Part shown: piece by piece, positions 48,037 through 59,146 of the stretch
Layout: each line of letters begins with the position of its first letter
How positions within the stretch are numbered: position 1 is the first letter of the stretch
Assembly (NCBI RefSeq): GCF_004011695.2
Contig: NC_082407.1
Coordinates: forward strand, 1-64,000
From: Ascochyta rabiei
Lineage: Eukaryota; Ascomycota; Dothideomycetes; Pleosporales; Didymellaceae
Direction: 5' to 3'
Length of the DNA stretch: 64,000 nucleotides
Position numbers and translations under genes: made by a program
The notes under the pieces: generated by a model
What the model was told of the DNA's origin: nothing
Databases searched by the model: none
The model's input: only the letters and a program-made list of their open reading frames with translations

Positions 48037-49020
48037 TGTTACGATCCTGTGCTAGGGCACGGCACAAACATAAGTACTAGCCAACCAAGACCCCTAACTC
48101 CGCCCTAAAGGAACGAACAGTAGAGAAAGACAGAACAGAAAGGGTTGTTATGTAACCGCTTGTTAACAAGCATAACACACGTAACTGCTTATTAACAAGC
48201 ATGGTACGATATGCCCGTCTACTAGCACCCTCTTTAATTCTATTAGACTAACTCTAGTTACTTATTAATAAGCCCTGTATCTCCTTAGTATATAGTTCGT
48301 AGGAACACAACCCTTATAGTTTGTGTTTAACCTTATTAATTAAGTTTGTCTTTAGATTCTTAACCTGCTCTTAAGCTAGACAGTCTACTCTATACTACTT
48401 ATTACACCCTATCTTTACAAGCTTTACTTAGTTAATAATCCTTACTAATCTAGTAACCGTGCTTATCCCTAAGAACTAATAGAATTAGTGCTTACAGTCT
48501 TTAACTAAAGTACAACTTTAACATTTTAAACACCTCTAAGATAAGTACCTCTACAGGATCCTGTGCTACCCCTAGCAGCTCTAACATAGACGGTAACGTG
48601 GACACACTAGTCTACACTATAGGCATAAATGTTAATAAACCTAACTATTACTATAGAGATTGTAGTAAGCTTAATAACTAGCTTATATAGTATAACCTCT
48701 TCTTTACCTTCTAAGGTAAGAAAATTCCTAAGATTAAACAAGTAGTCCTTATAGCTAGCTACATGCGTAGTAAAGTATATACCTAGATTAAACCCTTTAT
48801 ATAGTAGTACTAAGCTAGTAAAGCCCTAGACAACGTAGATGTATAGATAAGAGAGTTTAATCTGTTTAAAAAGAAGATTAAACTAATCTTTAGCGTCTCT
48901 AACAAGCTACACATTATCTACTATAACATTTAGAAGATTAAGCAGGATAAGTTAGCTGCTAACTACGCCGTAGAGTTTCAGCAGCCTGCTGCTAACACTA
49001 ACTAAGACAACACTGCTCTA

Positions 49021-49606
49021 CACCGAACACCAACTTTTCATAGTTAGAGAAAGGTTGATTTCTATCGATTTTTTATCCCAATATTACAAACATACCTTCC
49101 TAACATCTATTTCTAGCGTCTGTTTTGTAGTGCAGGCGCTGGAACAGGCGCGCTGGCTATTATAAGCTGAACAGAGTGGTTATCTAGTCTTAGTTGAGAT
49201 GAAATCTCTGTAATGGCCTGTGCGCTTAAAGATTTAAACCGGTCGAAGGCACAACAAACAGAGAACTCCTAGCTATAGCTATTACCTGCCTAGTAATTGC
49301 TACACAGCTATTACTATATTACAAATACCCCCTATTATAACTAGCTATACCGACCTCCTATACCTAGACAAAGTTAACTAAGCAACGGCTTAACCTACCC
49401 CTACAAAATCGACTAAGCAACAGCTTAAACCTACCCCTAATACGAACACTATATCGACAAAGTAACGGCTCTCTCCTTAGGCCTATAGATACCTACTGCC
49501 TTAGTGAAGTAGTAGGTCTATATCCCTAGCTATATCCTACAAAATCGACTAAGCAACAGCTTAAACACCCCCAGCAGTCTACTACTAGCAATAGTAATAG
49601 TCAAAC

Positions 49607-49640
<34 letters not shown>

Positions 49641-49988
49641 AACAACAACAATAACAACAACAACAACAATAACAACAACAACAACAATAACAACAACAAT
49701 ATAAAGACTGTCTACTGCAATAGCAATAGCTAGCAATAGACAACAAACAACAAACGCTAGAACTACCTACTTGTAGGATAGTTCTACACAACCCTAATTC
49801 GACAGGGCAACAGCTCTTCTGAACAACCTAGGGTACAGGTCCTTACTATTAGACTACAAACACACATTTACTATCCCTTTAAACAAACACACTCCTTAAA
49901 TTACTAGAGCAGCTTAACTGCTCTCGTCTTATATAGTCTTAGACTCACACAGGACGTTAAACTTATTAATTAATTAATTAATTAATCA
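49021..49988. mobile_element. Retroposon insertion with a 14-bp target-site duplication
   Basis: The 14-mer ACAACACTGCTCTA occurs at 49007-49020 and 49989-50002. Removing the 968 bp between rejoins the gag frame exactly at D-N-T-A-L. The insert ends in a (TTAA)n-like tail, and the 3' part (49855-49985) recurs inverted at 46825-46960. A long target duplication plus a simple-repeat tail fits target-primed (LINE/SINE) insertion. No coding region is readable. Confidence 0.7.
49604..49703. repeat. (AAC)n microsatellite
   Basis: About 30 AAC units with occasional AAT. Open frames on both strands here are artefacts of the repeat. Confidence 0.9.
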
Positions 49989-50864
49989 ACAACACTGCTC
50001 TAATTACTATGTTCTATTAGAGATTAAAGCCTTAGGTTAAGGAAGAACTTATGCGCACCAGCGCAAGCACACAAACCCTTAACAAGCTTATTAATACTGC
50101 TATTAACATTAACATATAACTCTACAAACTTTAGTAAGAACTTTAAAACAATCCTAGAGCACGTACTACTGTTATTGCTACTAACACGCTGCTACCTAGG
50201 AACTAGTAGCGTAACAACCTAAACTAAGGACAACAAGGAGGCTGTAATTAGATAAATACTAGTTATTGCATCTACAGCAACACTTAGAGTAGATACTACA
50301 GACCTAAAGCAATAGACCTCTTAAACCTTAACAAGGGACTACCTAAGCGATAGAACAGGAAGCTAAGAGGAGGTAACTAACACAAAGGCAGCAAGGACTG
50401 CTATAACTTTAGTAAACTAGGCTACTTTGCTAGGGACTGCTAGATAAACAAGGTTTACTGTTAGTTAAATGTACTTACTAGTAATTACAATAACAAAGAT
50501 GCTAGTAAATAGGAAATTCTTACCAATAACATTAGACAACTGCTAGAAGACCTAGAGTCTAGTCTAGAGGATAATAATAACTGTATTATACCTCCAATTC
50601 GTATAGCAACACCTTACTAGAACGCCTAGACAGGTAAGGAATAAGAATACCTTTACTATTACAACATTATCGCCTATAAGAAAACAGTAGATAATTAGTA
50701 AAAGATAGATAACCTACTAGACATATTAGGACAATTATTTAGCTAAATTAGTGTAAAAGTAACCCGCAAGCAAGAACGTATAGCCTAACAACGCCAGAAA
50801 CAGGATAATAAAAAAGCCTACTACTAAATGTGTTAAGAACTTGTTAGTTCTGTATATAGTGGTA

Positions 50865-51965
50865 AAAGGGTAGGGGTTAAATAGGGGTAGGGTACATCAC
50901 GTGATGTACCCCTACCCTACCCTACCCCTACCCACGCTAATTCTATGCCAAGAGGGTAGGGGTAGGGTAGGGTCCACATGGGGTAGGGGTAGGGGTAGGG
51001 TAGGGGGTAGGGGTTAGGTAGAGGTTGGGTAGGGTAGGTGTCGGCGTGTAACTCTTTAACTAAAGCAGTTATTGCAAAACTTTATACTGCAGAAATATAG
51101 AACAAAACAAGCGCTTTTAAACAGTCCATATACAGTAAGATTCAGATTAAACCTAGTAGAGTTACAGCAGTTGTTGTGTAAATCCTAGGTTGTTACAATA
51201 TAGGCCTACGTAACAACTGCTCTAGCTCTACTAGTTGTGCTTGGAATCTCACAGTATATGGACCGTTCAAAAGCGTTTCTTTTGCTCTACATTTTTGCAG
51301 CACAAGGTTTTGTAATAACTGCTTTAGTTAAAGAGGTACACGCCGACACCTACGGGCCCTACTTAGGCCTACCTCTTCCCTACCTCCACCCCTACCTGTA
51401 ACTCTTACAGTAATGCAGCTATTAAGAAATTTTGTACTAGTAAAATATAGAACAAGGAAACCGCTTTTAAACAGTCTATATTCTTTAAGATTCTATAGGA
51501 AACTGGTAGAGCTAGAGTAGTTGTTACGTAGGCCTACATTGTAACAACCTAGGATTTACACAACAATTGCTGTAACTCTACTAGGTTTAATCTAAATCTT
51601 ACAGTATATAGACTATGTAAAAGCGCTTGTTTTGTTTTATATTTCTACAGTACAAAGTTTTGCAATAACTGCTTTAGTTAAAGAGTTACACGCTGACACC
51701 TACGGGCCCTACTTAGGCCTACCTCTTCCCTACAGACCCTACCCCAAACCCTACCCTACCCTACCCCTACCCCTGGTCCGTGCAGACTGTACCATACCCC
51801 TACCCTAAGCTAGAGGTACCCCTACCCTACCTCTACCTAACGTCCGTGTAGACCCTACCCTACCCCTACCCTATGTAGACCCTACCCCTACCCTACCCCT
51901 ACCTAACGTCCGTGCGGACCGTACCTAACCCCTACCTAACCCTAGGGTACCCCCTACCCTTTTGC
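50865..51965. repeat. Fold-back element: two tandem palindromes inside (GGGTA)n / (CCCTA)n outer arms
   Basis: The left arm (50865-51038) is GGGTAGGGG-rich on the plus strand; the right arm (51703-51960) and the gap (51362-51400) are CCCTA-rich. Between them lie two hairpins: 51039-51348 and about 51394-51700. In each, GTGTAACTCTTTAACTAAAG-type sequence starts the left arm and its reverse complement ends the right arm. All four arms share AAGCAGTTATTGCAAAAC- and GCGCTTTTAAACAGTC-type segments with transitions between them. No coding region is seen. Confidence 0.8.
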
Positions 51966-52240
51966 CAGCGTAGCTGTAATAGTAAGGAAGACTTCACAAG
52001 CATAAAAGTAGCGATCTGGTGAACTGATAGAATCGAAAAAAGAGTGAACAAAATAGCAGACCGCGAGCTACAAGAGGGCGAAGAGAGAGACCTACTTTTA
52101 GTAGTAAGGCCTCTACTCTCTGTAAGTAAAAGTAAAGGCAAGTAAAGGAAGGTTCTACTAAGGTTGATAGAATCTACTAGTAAGTTGTAACACATACTAG
52201 TAGGTTACCATCTTACCTTAGCAGAAGTCCTAACACGTGC
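51966..52240 (-). repeat. Copia LTR remnant, inverted
   Basis: It is the reverse complement of 46550-46780, with matching AGCAGACCGCGAGC, CTACAAGAGGGCG and GTAAAAGTAAAGGCAAGTAA blocks. No internal element sequence adjoins, so it is a solo LTR or fragment. Confidence 0.75.
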
Positions 52241-52680
52241 CCCTCCTTATAAATAGCCAAGTCCCTTAAGCTAAAGTCCGTGTACAGGTAGCTATAATAG
52301 CCTAATACTAACAGGTAAGAGTAAAAGAAAAACAAAGAAAAAGAAGATTTAGAAGTTGCCTATAACAACCTTATAGCAATTAGAGTAGAGTTAAGGTAAA
52401 ATTAAATAGAAGAGGAAGATTGTTAAACTAAGACAAACCCTCTTAAGAGTTTTCTGTTGCTAGGAACGAGCTGCATAGCATTAGAGACAAAAACATGTTA
52501 ACAAAGTAGTTAGATACTCTGTGCTTTTTTATCTAGTCTACTATACTAAAAACAATTGTAATAACAAGTAATGTATCCCTCTGCAATTTGTTTTATTTAT
52601 AGACATCTTAGCGTTTACATGTATTAAACAATAAAAAAGTAATATTATTATGCTAAGGCGTGTGTTACAGCGCATGCTAA
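52241..52680. other. AT-rich unannotated stretch
   Basis: No gene or repeat boundary can be read; base composition matches the RIP-decayed surroundings. Confidence 0.5.
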
Positions 52681-52870
52681 TTGCAAAAACAAGCACAATA
52701 TAAGGCAGACGTTACAAGTATAAATGTAGCGATCTGGTAATCTTATAGATTTAAAAGAGGAGTGCACTAAATAGCAGACAGCGAGCTATAAGAGGGCGGA
52801 AAGAGAGGCCTACTTATAGTAGTAAGGTCTGTGCTCTCTGTAAGTAAAAGTAAAGGCAAGTATAGAGTAG
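52681..52870 (-). repeat. Second inverted Copia LTR remnant
   Basis: It shares TAGCGATCTGGT, AGCAGACAGCGAGC and GTAAAAGTAAAGGCAAGTA with 51966-52200, and is more decayed. Confidence 0.7.
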
Positions 52871-52984
52871 AGTTAATATAAAAGTGTTTGTGTAAGAGAT
52901 GTGGTAAGTAATAACCTAAAGTGTCGGCTAAAAAGTTACTTATATAGAATCTCTATCTTCTAATAGATATTTAATCTTAGCTAG

Positions 52985-53215
52985 CTATAGTTATACTTAC
53001 AATTAAACTTTTTGTTAAGGTTATAATAGCGCTTAATAAACATATTAGGCTAATTTATACTAACATAGCCTATATTATACTTAGTACGCAAAGAATTAGC
53101 TATATTAGCTATAGTAGCTAGCTAAAGAGTAAGTCCTTATATATCTAGCTTAAGAATGTACTTAGCAATTATATACTTCTTAGTCTAATTTATACTCTAT
53201 TAATTTATTATTTAA
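52985..53215 (-). mobile_element. Decayed inverted fragment of the pogo-type element
   Basis: Its reverse complement aligns with 53525-53680 of the adjacent element (TATAGCTAATATAGC, TATAGGCTATGTTAG). Nearly all differences are C-to-T or G-to-A. Confidence 0.72.
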
Positions 53216-53225
53216 TTAGCTTATA

Positions 53226-55093
53226 ACGTACTCCACGGGTAAGCGGATCAAACAGGTGAGCGGATCACTCTGCCAAGACCACACCAAACCTCCACCTTAC
53301 CACGCAATGCCTCAACAACAACATTAATCTACGCCCTTAAGAGAAGCTGTAATACAGCTTGCGCTCTAGGCAATTAAACAAGACGCAATGCTTACTGTGT
53401 AACGCGCTGCAGCTATATATAACGCGCCTTACAGCACACTACACGCTTAATACACAGGACGACCTACATAAGCTGATTGTACGCCAGTTTAACAGATTAT
53501 AGACCAGACTAAGGAGGACGTAATTGCTAAGTACATCCTTAAGCTAGATACACAAGGATTTGCCCCTTAGCTGGCTGCTATAGCTAATATAGCCAATTCT
53601 TTACGTGCTGAGCGCAATATAGGCTATGTTAGCATAAACTAGCCTAACACGTTTGTTAAGCGCCGCCCTAACCTTAAAGTAAGGTTTAATTGCAAGTACA
53701 ACTACAAGAGAGCCCTCTGTAAGGATCTAGAGATTATTAGGGGCTGGTTTAGGCTTGTAGCGAATGTCAAAGCTAAGTATGGCATCTAGGACAATAACAC
53801 GTACAACTTTGATAAGACAGGCTTTATAATAGGCCAGATATTAACAGAAGCAGTTATTACAGGCTTAGAGCGTTAAGGACGGCTAAAGGCAGTGCAGTAG
53901 GGTAATTAAGAGTGGACAACAGTTATACAGGGCATTAATAGCACAGGGTAGGCTATTCTACCCTTTATTATCTTTAAAGGCTGTAACCACCTCTCTGCCT
54001 AGTATAAAGAGGACAATCTGCCCTATAACTGGGTTATTGGAGTCTCTAAGAACAGATGGACTACTAACAAGCTTGGTCTAGACTGGTTAAAGCACTTTAA
54101 TGCCTATACAAAGACGCGCACCTAAGGAGTACACTAGCTGCTCCTTATTAACAGCCACAAGAGCCACAACTCCCTTAACTTCTAACAATACTGCAAGGAA
54201 GTAAAGATTGTTATACTGTGTATGCCTCTATACTTATCTTACCTCTTATAACCACTAGATATAGGTTGTTTTGCCCCTCTAAAGAAGGTATATAGGCGCT
54301 AAGCTAAGAATCTTATATACAACTATATTACTTATATTACTAAAACTAAGTTCCTACTATGCTTTATAGACGCCTATAAGGAGACATTTACTTCTAGCAA
54401 TATCTAAGGAGGCTTCTAAGGCGCTAGAATAGTCCCCCTTAACCCAGAACGGGTTATAATGGGTCTTGATGTCCGCCTACGTACCCTACCGCTACCTACT
54501 GTAGAAGATGAGCCCTGGCAGTCCTAAACCCCAAGCACTACCCTGCAATTAGGGTCGCAATTAACGCTGGTTCAAGAGAGGATTTAAAGGCATGCAAGCA
54601 GCTTACTAACTTTAATAGTTAAGGCCTTTAAAAAGCTTACTAAAGGCGCAGCTATAGTAGCGCATAAGCTAGTGTTGGCTTAAAGGGAGATTACTGGGCT
54701 TTAAGCAGCAAATAAGGCTGCTATGCGACGTAAATCGCATAAAAGAAAGCAATTACAGCAGGAGGGAGTCCTAACAGCTAAGGAAGGCCTTTAATTAACT
54801 ACTCTAACTAAGTTTAGGGCACGTAGTAATGGTAAGAAGGCAAAGAAGCAAGTGCGTGCTAAAGGAGGGGAAGTAACCTAAAGACGCTGTACAAAGTGCT
54901 ATAATGTTAGACATAACTTACGTACATGTAAGAAGGCTATAGAAGATGTTTCTAAATAATATTATATACTGCACTACTGTATACAAGGCCAAAGTAGGCT
55001 AATGTGAGCTATAATAGGGTAGAAATTTGGTGTGGTCTTGGCAGAGTGATCCGCTTACCTGTTTGATCCGCTTACCTGTAGAGTACGTTATAG
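53226..55093 (+). mobile_element. Pogo-type DNA transposon with about 60-bp terminal inverted repeats
   Basis: The left end, ACGTACTCCACGGGTAAGCG with GCGGATCA repeats to CCAAGACCACACC, is mirrored at 55029-55088 (GGTGTGGTCTTGGCAGAGTG ... GAGTACGT). TA lies at both outer edges. The plus strand encodes a decayed transposase from about 53307 (MPQQQH): an HTH region (LREAVIQLALQAIKQ), NTYNFDKTGF (catalytic DE-type core, about 53797), INSHKSHNS (second catalytic segment), and a basic C-terminus with C-x2-C...C (RRCTKCYNVRHNLRTCK, about 54885). Stops stand where Trp or Gln is expected. Family placement (pogo/Fot-like DDE) is from motif order. Confidence 0.82.
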
Positions 55094-55335
55094 GTTGTTC
55101 TATATATTAATTATATATTATACTGTAAGGCGCGTTATATATAGCTACAGCGCGTTATATAGTAAGGTTTACGTCTTATTTATGTACCTAGAGCGCAAGC
55201 TGTATTACAGCCTCTTTTAAGGGCGTAGATTTATGTTGTTGTTAAGTTATCGCGTTCTAAGGTAGAATGTTAGTGTAGTCTTAGCAGAGTGGCCGACTCG
55301 CCCGTGTGGCCGACTTACCTGTGGAATACGTTACC
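55094..55335 (-). mobile_element. Internally deleted relative of the pogo-type element
   Basis: It contains the reverse complement of the element's 5' coding part (AGCTGTATTACAGC, AAGGGCGTAGATT) and ends in a TIR-like GTCTTAGCAGAGTGGCCGA ... ACTTACCTGTGGAATACG. The GCGGATCA core of the sister element is replaced by GTGGCCGA. Confidence 0.68.
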
Positions 55336-55414
55336 TTTATAATAATATCCTGGAAGTTTTAGATTATCCTACAAGGCGGTTGTTGAGATAAAGAGTTGTG
55401 ATTTTTGTGGTTTT

Positions 55415-55476
55415 TGGTGAGATTATGGAGTGTTCCACTCGCTTGGTATTCCACTCGTCCGTAGGGTACGTAAGAG
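55415..55476. repeat. Another pogo-family terminal repeat
   Basis: GTTCCACTCGCTTGGTATTCC then ACTCGTCCGTAGGGTACG repeats the same end layout with a third core motif. The mate is not found. Confidence 0.55.
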
Positions 55477-56327
55477 GTTATCCCTACCTGCCGCCTCTGG
55501 CTGCCTTAGCTATTACCACCCGCTGCGGCTGTAATATCTCATTTCTTAGTAAACATAGATAAGTCAAATCAATTATAAGCATTACTTCACTACTATACCA
55601 CATATAGCTATTGTGGGTGGCTCCACAGCCTTATCAAATATCAAGCGGTGAGGTGGTTTTCGGGCGTTGCGCGACTCCGGGCGTTGCGCGCACGGACACG
55701 GTACCGGTACCGGTACCTAAGAATCCCGCGGCCCGCACCGTGACGTGCGTCAGCACGGACTAGTAGAACACAAGTGCAGCCTGGTTGTGAAGCAGATCTT
55801 AGATGTTCGATGCATCTACAGCGAAACCAAGGCTGCTTAGCAGTATGTTAGACGGGGTTGACCTAAAGGCAGGTGAAAAAATGAGTGTAGGTGCTATTTG
55901 CGACAGGCGCTGGTGCAAGCCACTACAACTCTGCTAGGTAGAAGAACGCGTCGCGTGCACACGTTGACATCGGCTTGGCTGACCCCGCACCTCGTTTGGG
56001 AACATGCGTAAGCTCGAACATCGCTCCTCCTTCTCTCCCTCCTGCCTTGACCCCTACACCGATATTCTGGCTCTTGAACAGTGCACTAGCTACGGAAGCT
56101 TCTCAGCACACTCGTGCAGCGGATGTCACTCAACTGCGGAATGTGAGCTCGAATGCTAACAGACAAATCGGCAAACCCATCGATACCTCTGTCGTGCTTT
56201 CAAGAAACTGGAGGGTTCCCCTGTTTCTTCTCGGTCATCATCATCCCACTTCTTAGCGGTTTAATTATCGATGATCAATCGAGGTTGCAAGCCACAATTG
56301 TGCTGACTTGAGACCAAAGAAGCTGGA
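55477..56327. other. Transition from AT-rich to normal-GC DNA
   Basis: 55660-55713 holds a GCGTTGCGCG direct repeat followed by GGTACC iterated three times; it recurs at 60355-60406. A 93-codon plus frame at 55975-56256 is open but has no recognisable domain, so I do not call it. Confidence 0.5.
55660..55713. repeat. Direct repeat flanking the FAD-gene block, left copy
   Basis: TCGGGCGTTGCGCGACTCCG followed by GGCGTTGCGCG and ACACGGTACCGGTA. It matches 60355-60406 at all but 3 of about 50 positions, and those three are C/T or G/A. Confidence 0.8.
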
Positions 56328-56867
56328 ATGGCACACGTTGAGCCAGATTTGACCGAAGCTCTCCATGTTCCGGGCCAGTCAGGTTACATCTGTTGTGGCA
56401 TTCAGATCGTTCGAGGAAACATCCTGCAGGCCAGATCCAAGTTCGTTGACCCTCTCCCTATCTGTTATCTCGATGATTTTGATATAGAACAACTATCTCT
56501 GAACGACACTTTGCATGTTGAGATCAACGCAGTCTGAGCAGACGGCTGGGACGGAAAGTTCTGGAAAGGTCCCATCGCTGCATACTTGAAGGCTAGTAAC
56601 AATCTAAACGCGAAGAAGATGGCAGATATGATATTGGTTGCGTTTCGCAATGCGATCGACTATCTAGCTTATATCGGCGAAACTGTAGGAAGTATGATAG
56701 ACTGGCCAGGCTCTGAAGCTTTCTTAAGCAAACGCGTCATGGAGGAGACATCTGGCAAAGATACAGGAGTGCGCATAAATTGTCGCGGTGATAGTGCAGG
56801 TGACCCTGCCCGTGACTTTCTACGGGCGGACGTCCCACGGTCACACCCACCGTTCATGTGTTTATAG
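56328..56867 (+). pseudogene. Unknown gene broken by a single TGA
   Basis: One frame runs from ATG 56328 to 56867 (180 codons) with one stop at 56535-56537, between HVEINAV and ADGWDGKFW. Base composition is normal for the single-copy region. The second half reads as a mixed helical region (MADMILVAFRNAIDYLAYIG). I do not recognise the family. The TGA may be a mutated codon or mark an unrecognised intron. Confidence 0.4.
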
Positions 56868-57147
56868 AAGGCGATGATTTTGGAAATAGCGGAACCTTGA
56901 CAAGACTTGAGAAGAAAGGCAGGTTCTTGCATAAAGTTATATGGCTTTTATGCATGAAGGTCGGAAGACGGCGGCTTCGGTGAAACAATAAGTCACGTTT
57001 TTAATGTACAATGTTGTGCGACGTTATTCGTACAAAGCAAGGTGGGTATCTGTTAAACGCCAAATACTTAAATGCAAGTTCGCATCATTTTCAAAGTCAC
57101 TTAGTACCATCAAACTTGTTTGAGCTGTTCTGCCTTTCGACCTAAAC

Positions 57148-58697
57148 ATGTCTTCCATTAACACGATGCTGACACCTTCATCTGAAGGCTACGAGGCGGC
57201 TCGCAATGGCTATTTTACTGAGCGCGTTCCAGATATCAGACCAGCTGAGATCCACACGCCCTTTACGACCGCCGATGTCCAGGCAATCATGACCGATGCC
57301 AAGAGTCGCGGTCTCAAGGTTGGAGTCCGTTCGGGTGGACATATCTTCACATGCGCATCGCTTGTCGAGGGTGGTATCCTTATCGACACAAAGAAACTTA
57401 ATAAAAGTGTAGAATACGACAGCAGAACTACAATTGCTTCGTTCAGCCCGGGACATACGGTCAAAGAGCTGGCAACCGAATTTGCTGCTATTAAACGTTT
57501 CTTCCCCTGGGGCCACAGTTCCGGCGTTGGCGTTGGGGGGTTCTTACTTGCGGGTGGCCAGGGGTGCTTTGTGCGTGGATGGGGCTACACCAGTGCTACG
57601 TGGGTAACGCAGCTCGAGGTGGTGACAGCAGGTGGGGATGTGGTTTTGTGCAGCAAGACTCAAAACCCTGACCTGTTCTGGGCTGCACCAGGCAGTGGAA
57701 GAGGTTTCTTCGGAGTGGTTACAAGAATCTGGGCCAAAACAATTCCGGCACGAAGGCTGTTCGACATGACGATTATTGTTGACTCCACAGAGATTTTCAA
57801 GCCATTGCTCAAATGGGTTTTGCAGACTTCAGAAAAGGTTCCAAAATACGGAGTGGATCTGTTCTTCCTTACCTTTCGGTCTGACATGGAGAAGCCCGGC
57901 GATGGCGAGGAATCCGATCAAAAGCGGATTATGTTCGTTATAAACGAGACTATATACGCTGACTCGCTGGAGGAAGCCAAAGTCCTTGCAAGCCCGTGGG
58001 ATGAGCTTCCGGAAGCTTTTGCTAAATTCCAGGTGCAGCGGGTTCCCATGGCAGAGCGGAGCTGGCCGGAACTGTGGGGTTTACAGGAGAAGTTCCAGCC
58101 TGAGGGCGCTCGCTGGAACGTGGATAGTATCATGACGGATCCGAAAGCGAGTTTGGATGAGGTAAGAGTAGCTCCTTCCAAAAGAAGTAGCCAAAGCGGT
58201 ACGTAAGGCTCACTAGAATCATAGCTCGTGGATGGTATTACGCCGGCATTGTACGAACTACCCACACGGCGGTCGACGGGCACAGTCTGCCCCCTCGAAT
58301 ACTATCCGGACGAAGCGGATCAAGCACTTAGTCTACCGCAGAAGTGCTATGTATCGTCAATGACCTGCTGGGAAGATGCAGCAAGAGACAAGGTCAATGA
58401 TAAATGGGTGCGCCGCGTGTACGAACAGGCAGCCAAGGTCAGCTGCGGCATCTATGCGGCCGACATCAATCCGAAGCACCGGCAAGCCAAGGTCAGTATA
58501 CGATACGGGATACCATATCCCAACTCAGATCCACAATATAGCACGTATGATAAATTGATAGCGAAACTAACTGCAAACAGGTCATGACAGATTCAGCACT
58601 ATCCAAATGGATGCGAATTCGGGCGGAATGGGATCCCCATGAGACCTTCGTTGGCTACAAGGCCTTCTTCGAGCAGGAAGAAGCCACGGGACCATAA
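57148..58697 (+). CDS. FAD-linked oxidoreductase (PCMH/BBE type), 3 exons
   Basis: Exons 57148-58161, 58225-58491 and 58581-58697 give 465 residues, a usual length for this family. Introns of 63 and 89 bp have GTAAGA and GTCAGT donors and AG acceptors, and both junctions keep phase 0. The FAD-binding PCMH domain has VRSGGH (His65 is the likely covalent flavin site) and SSGVGVGGFLLAGGQG (residues 124-139). In the latter the Cys of berberine-bridge-type bicovalent enzymes is absent, so one flavin link is expected. The C-terminus ends in the BBE pattern RIRAEWDPHETFVGYKAFF. No signal peptide is seen, so it is probably intracellular. Such enzymes oxidise alcohols or close rings in secondary metabolism; the substrate cannot be told. 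The start ATG follows a TCGACCTAAAC leader. Confidence 0.85.
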
Positions 58698-59146
58698 TTA
58701 TAGCACCGTGACAAACAAACAAAGAAGTAGAAAGTGCATAAATATTGTATTGTTGGTTTTTCATGGCGTATCTCTAGTAGACAATCGATATATGCTATAC
58801 AGAGCGGTGCACAGACAGCAAGCCGCCGGTGTTTTTCAAGTCTCAGATGAAATGAGTCGTGATGACTGAGTGGAGCTGACTAAGAGTCTCCAAGTGACAG
58901 GAGAACTACCTTGAATGGAATAGAAAGACTGAAAGAATTCACACCATTCGCTGGATGGCGTCTACCTAGGGTGCTGTAGATGTTCAGAAGCGATCTCCGT
59001 CTTACCTCCGTCTTATCTCCGTCTCTCCCACAGCAACGTACTACCTATGTACTTGCAAGACGCCCAGAAACCCGTGTAGTCGATCAAAACCGCGAAGATG
59101 GACATACCATAGCAGCATTGCCTCAACGCCCCAAACTGTCTCTGCT
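58698..59146. other. Intergenic, no gene seen
   Basis: 3' flank of the FAD gene. Near 59000 the sequence repeats CCGTCTTACCTCCGTCTTATC. Confidence 0.5.

Larger units (their letters stand above)
48037..50850 (+). mobile_element. Gypsy-type retrotransposon gag region, RIP-decayed, interrupted by a retroposon
   Basis: TGTTACGATCC at 48037 after a purine tract looks like an LTR start. 48660-49020 reads as a Gypsy gag with stops: LFKKKIK-IFSVSNKL, AANYAVEFQQ, DNTAL. The frame resumes at 49989 (DNTALITMFY*RLKP*VKEELMR). A CCHC zinc knuckle, CYNFSKLGYFARDC, lies at 50397-50440. No protease or reverse transcriptase follows, so the element is incomplete. Confidence 0.65.

Noticed and set aside
49530..49791. 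Val- or Cys-rich minus-strand open frames
   Set aside because: Artefacts of the (AAC)n microsatellite.
50865..51035. Interstitial telomere
   Set aside because: The unit is GGGTA/GGGGTA, not TTAGGG, and it pairs with an inverted arm, so it is part of a fold-back element.
51932..52195. 87-codon minus-strand frame
   Set aside because: Part of an inverted Copia LTR; the same peptide appears in the LTR at 46560.
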